From Myxococcales bacterium (GTDB lineage: Bacteria; Myxococcota_A; Polyangia; Polyangiales; Polyangiaceae): DNA of 62,027 nucleotides. The stretch spans positions 1 through 62,027 of the forward strand of contig JACPVJ010000192.1 in assembly GCA_016191785.1 (NCBI GenBank). The letters are read 5' to 3'. Below are positions 57,637 through 62,027 of this stretch, piece by piece. A program made the translations under genes and the position numbers. The notes under the pieces are model-generated. The model was not told where the DNA came from and ran no database searches. It saw nothing but the letters and a program-made list of their open reading frames with translations. Positions within the stretch are counted from its first letter, which is position 1; every line of letters begins with the position of its first letter.

Positions 57637-59466
57637 ATGTCGGCTGGGGGTGATCCCTTTGGCTGGGTGGGCGCGACCCTGGAAGGCAAGCTGCGGATCG
57701 ACGTGGTCGTCGGCGAAGGCGGCTTTGGAGTCGTGTATCGCGGCCACCACGTCGGCTTCGACGCTCCGGTCGCCTTCAAGTGCCTCAAGGTCCCGGCTGA
57801 GCTGCGCGGCGAAGAGCGCGAGCGGTTCCGTGAAGCGTTCATGGCCGAAGGCAGGCTGCTCCACAAGCTCTCGCGCGCAACGAGCGGTATCGTCCAGGCG
57901 CTCGATGTTGGGGTCGCGGAATCTCCACTCGGAGTGTGGACCCCCTACCTGGTTCTCGAATGGCTCGACGGCACGACGCTGGAGGAGGACATCGGGACCC
58001 GGCGCGCGCGGGGGCTCGGCGGGCGCCCACTGAGCGAGGCGCTCGACCTGCTGGAGCCGGCGGCGCGCGCGCTTGGTCTTGCTCACCGAATGGGAGTGGC
58101 CCATCGAGACGTCAAGCCGGCGAATCTCTTCTTGTCCCGGGTCGCGGGGCAGCCGACGCTGAAGGTTCTCGACTTCGGCATCGCGAAGGTGCTGACCGAG
58201 AACGAGAGCGTGACGCGAGCGCTCGCCTCCACCGGCGCAAGCATCCAAGCGTTCACTCCGAAGTACGGGGCGCCAGAGCAGTTCACCCGGCGCTACGGCG
58301 CGACTGGCCCTTGGACGGATGTGTTTGCTCTGGCGCTCGTGCTGGTCGAGGTCGCGAGCGGCCGCGAGTCGCTCGAAGGCGACGACACCGGCCAGCTCTT
58401 CGTCAGCTCGGTGGATGAGTCGAGTCGTCCAACTTTGCGTGCACGGGGTGTCGCCGTGGGCGACGCCGTCGAGGCCGTGGTTCGACGCGCTCTGTCGATC
58501 GAGCCCCGACAACGCTTCCCAGACGCCGACGCGTTCTGGACCGCGCTGCGCGAAGCGATGGGCACTGGGCAGACACTGACCGACGCCGCCACAGTGCTCG
58601 CAGCGACAGAGGCGTTGCCTTCGGGGGCGTGGGTGGGTGCCACACAGCCGAGCGGGAGCGGTGCGAGCACGACTGCCGCGCAAGTCGCGAGCATTCCGAG
58701 GTTTTCCCCGAAGCCGACGCCGGCACGATCCTGGACGCCGCTGGTCGCTGGGGCGGGGTTGCTCCTCCTCGCGGGCGCCGGCGTCTTTGGCTGGATGCTC
58801 CTCGCTCGCGAGAAGGGCAACCCGGCGCCCACAAGCGCCGCTCTCGCTCCATCTGCATCGCCCCCGAACGCCAGCTCGGTCGCAGCCGTCGACCCGGCTG
58901 TTCCACCACCGTCCCGCGTGGTCAGCATCGGCCCTGGCACCTTCGAGATGGGCAGCGCACGCCCGAACGCGGGCGAGCTGCGAGCTCGCGAGGTGACGAT
59001 CTCGCGCCCATTTCGCATCGACGCGCGAGAGGTCAGCGTGGGCGACTACGCGCGCTGCCGTACCGCCAAAGCATGCACGCCGCCGGGGTGCGCCGCGTCC
59101 GACTTGCAGGCGGCCGCGATGACATGCGTCAACCGTGAGCAGAGCGAAGCCTACTGTCGTTGGGCTGGGAAGCGCCTGCCCACCGAGGCGGAGTGGGAGC
59201 TCGCAGCTCGCAGCGCTGCCAAGCTCGCGATCGAGGGAGTGAGCGGCGGTGCGGCCGAGTGGGTCGCTGACGCTTACGAAGCCGACCTCGGCACGCGTGC
59301 CGCGACCGATCCGGTTGTTCGCTGGAGCGCGGGCATGAAAGGCGTGCTTCGCGGCGGCTCGCCCGAATCGCGATCGACGGAAACGTCGTTCATGAAGCGC
59401 TTCGCGCTGGTTGCGGGAGCGGAGCGAGCGGGAACGGGGTTCCGGTGTGCCGCAGATGGGGGGTGA
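57637..59466 (+). CDS. Ser/Thr kinase fused to FGE-like (SUMF1) domain
   Basis: A 609-residue transmembrane kinase. Kinase domain about 15-285: VVVGEGGFGVVYRGHHVG, VAFKCLKV, AHRDVKPANLFLSRVAG, DFGIAKVL and GAPEQFTRRY. One membrane helix (about 370-390, LVAGAGLLLLAGAGVFGWML). The outer part (about 430-609) is an FGE/sulfatase-modifying domain: PGTFEMGSARPNAGELRARE, GDYARCRTAKACTP, YCRWAGKRLPTEAEWELAAR and GVLRGGSPESRS, ending TGFRCAADG. Such fusions are used in Myxococcota as sensor kinases. ATG 57637 starts the kinase domain; a longer frame is open upstream but overlaps the divergent gene. Confidence 0.9.
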   Translation: MSAGGDPFGWVGATLEGKLRIDVVVGEGGFGVVYRGHHVGFDAPVAFKCLKVPAELRGEERERFREAFMAEGRLLHKLSRATSGIVQALDVGVAESPLGVWTPYLVLEWLDGTTLEEDIGTRRARGLGGRPLSEALDLLEPAARALGLAHRMGVAHRDVKPANLFLSRVAGQPTLKVLDFGIAKVLTENESVTRALASTGASIQAFTPKYGAPEQFTRRYGATGPWTDVFALALVLVEVASGRESLEGDDTGQLFVSSVDESSRPTLRARGVAVGDAVEAVVRRALSIEPRQRFPDADAFWTALREAMGTGQTLTDAATVLAATEALPSGAWVGATQPSGSGASTTAAQVASIPRFSPKPTPARSWTPLVAGAGLLLLAGAGVFGWMLLAREKGNPAPTSAALAPSASPPNASSVAAVDPAVPPPSRVVSIGPGTFEMGSARPNAGELRAREVTISRPFRIDAREVSVGDYARCRTAKACTPPGCAASDLQAAAMTCVNREQSEAYCRWAGKRLPTEAEWELAARSAAKLAIEGVSGGAAEWVADAYEADLGTRAATDPVVRWSAGMKGVLRGGSPESRSTETSFMKRFALVAGAERAGTGFRCAADGG

Positions 59467-59733
59467 GCAAGCGCAACTGCAAGCTGGCTGTGCATTCTTT
59501 CCGCTGGAGTTGCGCTGCTGGCGGGCAAACGGGGGCAGTAGAGCGCCTCTGCGGCCAGCGCAGCACCCATTTCTCAGCCCATGGCGATCGCTCGCTCGAT
59601 CATCGGCGCACATGGCGGTCGCGAATGTCGCGTAAGCTCGGCGTCAGGCTCTCGCTTGTGTCAACGCCGCTTGCTGGCCGGACTCATGTCGCGAGCGAGG
59701 ATGCTCGGCTGTTGGTCGAGAGGTGATGGAGAA

Positions 59734-60363
59734 ATGAGCAACGGAACCGCGCCCCGCGTAATCTCGTATGCGCTGGAACGCCTCTTCGTCGATCAGGATC
59801 GCGACTGGGTCAACGAGACCATCGCACCCGTGCTTGCTTGGGTGCCTGGCAGAACCAAGAAGAGGCGGCAGCAACCCTTTCGCTTTGCGACGGAGCACAT
59901 CCAGAACAAAGTGAAGACGAGCGTGGTCATTGACCTGAGTTGGGACGAGGCGGAGCTCGAGCAACTTGTCCCCGGTGTAAGGGATCACGCTCGGCGCCTC
60001 CGCGAGGGACGGAGCGCTCAGAGGGAGCACGTGACCGAGCTGGCAGCCTACGGTCTCACGTTCGTCGCCATCTCGACCCTCCTGCCGGGTCGTCGTGTAG
60101 TCTGGATGCAGATGGGGGTTGCGCCCGATATCCTGTTCGACATGACCCCTGCAGCACTCCGAGGCGTGGAGACCGCCGGACGCGCTACCGGAGGCCAAGG
60201 CGCGTTGAAAACCGTACGGAACGGGACGCCGGTCACGAAGGGGAAGGCTGCCAAACCGGGCAAGGCGGTGACCCTCGCTGCACGAACCGATGTAGCCGAA
60301 GTCCACCTTTCCCTCTGGTGCGCGTCCCCGAGAATCAGCATCATGGAGCAGCTAAGGCCATGA
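59734..60363 (+). CDS. Unknown protein, possible nuclease-like fold, first of a coupled pair
   Basis: A 209-residue cytoplasmic protein. The segment MGVAPDILFDMTPAALRGVE followed by TAGRATGGQGALKTVR has an Asp then Glu-x-x-x-R order that could be a PD-(D/E)XK-like site; this is weak. Early part AYGLTFVAISTLLPGRRVVW looks like strands. GGAGA precedes the ATG by 3-7 bases. Its stop overlaps the next start (ATGA), so the two genes are translationally coupled. Confidence 0.6.
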   Translation: MSNGTAPRVISYALERLFVDQDRDWVNETIAPVLAWVPGRTKKRRQQPFRFATEHIQNKVKTSVVIDLSWDEAELEQLVPGVRDHARRLREGRSAQREHVTELAAYGLTFVAISTLLPGRRVVWMQMGVAPDILFDMTPAALRGVETAGRATGGQGALKTVRNGTPVTKGKAAKPGKAVTLAARTDVAEVHLSLWCASPRISIMEQLRP

Positions 60364-61391
60364 TCCCGATTGTCCACGACGTGTACGAGGTGAACCTCGC
60401 GACCAGCGGCAAGCTCAAACTGCGCGCGAAGGGGCTGCTCGCGGAGGGGACCCCCGATGCTGTGTTCGAAGCCTGTGTCCTCCTCCACGAAGCGGCGCGC
60501 CTCCAACAGCTCGCCGTGGATTCTCTGCCCACCCGCCCCGCCGTCACTTCGCTGACCTCGGCTGTAGAGGAATGCTGGTGTTACGTCGAGGGACGCGACC
60601 CACCTCACGCCGCCGAAGCGTGGGGGCACGTACTCCGGGCGCGAGAGGGCGTGGAAGATCGAACCTCGGAAGCGATCTTGTCACGCCTGGCTCCTCGATT
60701 CGCGGCGTCGCGACATGAGTTCGGACGAGCCGTCAGCGCGTCGCCGATGCTGCTCGCAATCCGCGATGCAGGTCACATCGCCAGCCTCATGCCGGCCGAG
60801 CGAAGCAAAGCACGAGGGGAGTTAGCTCAAGTGCTCGCGAAATTCCCTGGCACGACGAGCTTCTGGTGGATGCAGTACCGTCTCGCAGAAGCCGACGGCA
60901 ACAAGAAGGAAGCATGGGAAGCGCTAACGCGGGCGCGACTCCTCGTTCCCACCAACCCGAGGTTCCTCGCCATGAGTCTGCTGGTCGCGGCCTGGGCCCT
61001 GCCGCCCAGCGCCGCCGAGCAGCACATCGCGGGCGTGCGGGGCTCTATCGATCGTGCCGGAGCGGAGGTCTGCCTCATGTACGCGCTTGCGGAAGTCGCA
61101 CTCGCCCGTAAGGCATCTCCGGACGAGAGAAGGCGCCGATGGCGCCGCGCTCGCGAGGCATCCGACTCCGGCATCGCCCGAGCGAACACGGAAGGGCTGC
61201 GAAGGAACCTGAGGGCAGCGCAGCTGTTGGCCAACGAGTTGCTGGCGGGCCGCCAGCCGACCATGGAGATCCTCTATCTGGCCGGGCTAGGCGAGGTCGC
61301 CGCGATGGCGAGCCCGAACGCTAACGTCGCAGACTTCCTGACTGCGCGCCTGCGCCGTGCGGGTCCGGACCGGGAGCGTGAGGCGGCGTGA
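60360..61391 (+). CDS. Unknown helical (TPR-like) protein, second of a coupled pair
   Basis: A 343-residue protein, mainly helical with repeat-like helix pairs (DAVFEACVLLHEAARLQQLA, WWMQYRLAEADGNKKEAWEA, LTRARLLVPTNPRFLAMSLL), reminiscent of TPR. No enzyme motif. ATG at 60360 overlaps the previous stop by 4 bases. The pair stands alone, with 267 bases of non-coding sequence before it. Partner and function unknown. Confidence 0.6.
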   Translation: MIPIVHDVYEVNLATSGKLKLRAKGLLAEGTPDAVFEACVLLHEAARLQQLAVDSLPTRPAVTSLTSAVEECWCYVEGRDPPHAAEAWGHVLRAREGVEDRTSEAILSRLAPRFAASRHEFGRAVSASPMLLAIRDAGHIASLMPAERSKARGELAQVLAKFPGTTSFWWMQYRLAEADGNKKEAWEALTRARLLVPTNPRFLAMSLLVAAWALPPSAAEQHIAGVRGSIDRAGAEVCLMYALAEVALARKASPDERRRRWRRAREASDSGIARANTEGLRRNLRAAQLLANELLAGRQPTMEILYLAGLGEVAAMASPNANVADFLTARLRRAGPDREREAA

Positions 61392-61438
61392 GCAGCCGCT
61401 CTGCAACGTCCCCCCTCGCGTTCCCTTTCAGAGCTCGA

Positions 61439-61651
61439 TTACTGAAGCCGTTTCCCTCGCCGCTCCGCCAGCTCCCGCGCCAGAGTCTCGACTACCCCCC
61501 ACTCTCCCGCCGCCGCGGCGCGCTCGAGCGCCGTCGCGAGCGCGGTTCCCACGGGCTCCACGGCGCGCTCGTATTGCCCCGCGCATTGCCCCAGAGCGGG
61601 CTCCGGCGTGCTCCCTTGACTCGCGACGCGCTGGCCTCGATCGAAAGCCAT
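61439..61651 (-). CDS. Small helical protein related to the integrase extension at 32725
   Basis: A 70-residue protein. Its C-terminal half, LERAAAAGEWGVVETLAREL followed by AERR, has the same pattern as ALEAATVASRWNDVAQLARE in the gene at 32725-33000. This repeated pattern supports coding. It lies 58 bases downstream of the S23-like gene on the same strand and may be co-transcribed. Confidence 0.5.
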   Translation of the reverse strand: MAFDRGQRVASQGSTPEPALGQCAGQYERAVEPVGTALATALERAAAAGEWGVVETLARELAERRGKRLQ

Positions 61652-61709
61652 GCTCGGTCGGCGCCACCCGGCGCCGCGGAGAACCCGACGCCGGGCGGCG
61701 CTTCGGCCT

Positions 61710-62027
61710 TCAGTGAGTCAGCTTCCAGAGGCAAGCGAGCAAGCGGTCGAGCTTTGCTGCCGCGGGCGCGAGCTGCTCGGGGCCGAAGTACCCCCACCCG
61801 ACGGCACCGCGCAGCCCCACCAGCACCTCGCTGGTGCTGCCCGCGGCGGTCTGATACCGGCTGCGCCGATTGCCAGGATCGGAGTGGGCGCCTTCGCCCA
61901 GGTTGAGCAAGAAGCTGTTCGTCGCGTCGCGCAACTGCTGGGCCAGCTTCCGGTCGTGGCGCTGAACCCGCTTGATGAGCGGGGCCACGGCGGCTTGGGC
62001 TTCGAGGGCGAGGTCGAGGGTGGAAAA
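61710..62027 (-). CDS. Four-helix-bundle protein (S23 / 23S rRNA IVS family), body
   Basis: The frame from 62027 to 61710 gives 105 residues; with MR from 97-92 it is 107. Features: QRHDRKLAQQLRDATNSFLL, NLGEGAHSDP, GNRRSRYQTAAGSTSEVLV and a C-terminal helix with LDRLLACLWKLTH, typical of the S23/avd-like four-helix bundle found first in 23S rRNA intervening sequences. No rRNA or reverse transcriptase is in the window, so it is not a diversity-generating-retroelement or rRNA case as far as seen. The protein probably binds nucleic acid through its basic face. It runs across the terminal repeat. Confidence 0.85.
   Translation of the reverse strand, partial: FSTLDLALEAQAAVAPLIKRVQRHDRKLAQQLRDATNSFLLNLGEGAHSDPGNRRSRYQTAAGSTSEVLVGLRGAVGWGYFGPEQLAPAAAKLDRLLACLWKLTH
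61937..62027. repeat. Right copy of 91-bp terminal direct repeat
   Basis: Identical to bases 1-91. See the left copy. Confidence 0.9.

Noticed and set aside
57508..59613. 701-codon minus-strand frame opposite the kinase-FGE gene
   Set aside because: Kinase and FGE motifs lie on the plus strand. This frame is a shadow.
1..62027. Terminal repeats as LTRs or phage terminal redundancy
   Set aside because: The repeat is the coding start of a normal gene, and the window has no retroelement, packaging or capsid genes.
61710..62027. Avd component of a diversity-generating retroelement
   Set aside because: The S23-like protein resembles Avd in fold, but there is no reverse transcriptase and no template/variable repeat pair in the window.

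Overview
The base composition is very GC-rich. The gene content points to a myxobacterium-like organism (Myxococcota, probably Polyangia): several eukaryote-like Ser/Thr kinases, many surface lipoproteins with long Gly/Ser linkers, Cys-rich lipoproteins, a MYXO-CTERM sorting signal, a kinase fused to a formylglycine-generating-enzyme-like domain, and GTG starts with GTGA gene overlaps. This rests on gene style only. The first 91 bases are identical to the last 91 (1-91 = 61937-62027), and joining them rebuilds one intact small gene across the junction. The molecule is therefore either circular or a contig ending in the same repeat at both sides. The housekeeping genes (rpsU, pfkA, moaB) make a chromosomal contig the more cautious reading.

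Layout. 1-30 kb is mostly ordinary chromosome: a YbgC-like thioesterase, a phospholipase-C-like protein fused in frame to a lipoprotein, a vWA lipoprotein, a PLP sulfur-amino-acid enzyme, rpsU, DUF971, a glycosyltransferase, moaB, a giant multidomain lipoprotein, two tandem DUF4013 membrane proteins coupled to a gamma-glutamyltransferase, GST, a methyltransferase, a bacterioferritin-like protein, a Ser/Thr kinase, phosphofructokinase and a STAND-type regulator. Three copies of a GC-rich intergenic repeat and a 51-bp tandem repeat lie in the gaps. 30.2-32.5 kb is a toxin-antitoxin patch: a complete AbiE pair, a DUF433 antitoxin with a beheaded DUF5615 toxin, and a DUF2283-like gene.

32,595-45,209 is an integrated element of about 12.6 kb. 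It is bounded by a 24-bp direct repeat of the 3' end of tRNA-Leu(GAG). It carries a tyrosine integrase, an excisionase-like protein, a D5-type primase/helicase followed by an inverted array of GTGAC iterons (candidate origin), several small HTH proteins (one with a 42-residue Asp/Gln tail), a divergent repressor/operator, a resolvase with a nonsense codon, and cargo (zinc-ribbon/helical-repeat protein and a PD-(D/E)XK-like protein). The integrase reading frame crosses the attachment core. In the excised circle it would continue in frame for another 126 residues past the core, into the reading frame now stranded at the far left end. Integration thus splits the gene and swaps its C-terminus.

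45.2-53.3 kb is an accessory region with an older integrase remnant on the other side of the tRNA and a three-gene operon: PcfJ-like protein, double AAA+ ATPase, zinc metallopeptidase. The same GGACA-N5-TGTCC element plus flanking sequence stands in front of this operon and in front of a secreted metallopeptidase gene. 53.4-61.4 kb holds an unknown gene, a PolB-type 3'-5' exonuclease, a kinase / FGE-like lipoprotein / kinase-FGE cluster, and a translationally coupled pair of unknown genes. The window closes with the four-helix-bundle (S23) gene that runs through the terminal repeat into position 97.
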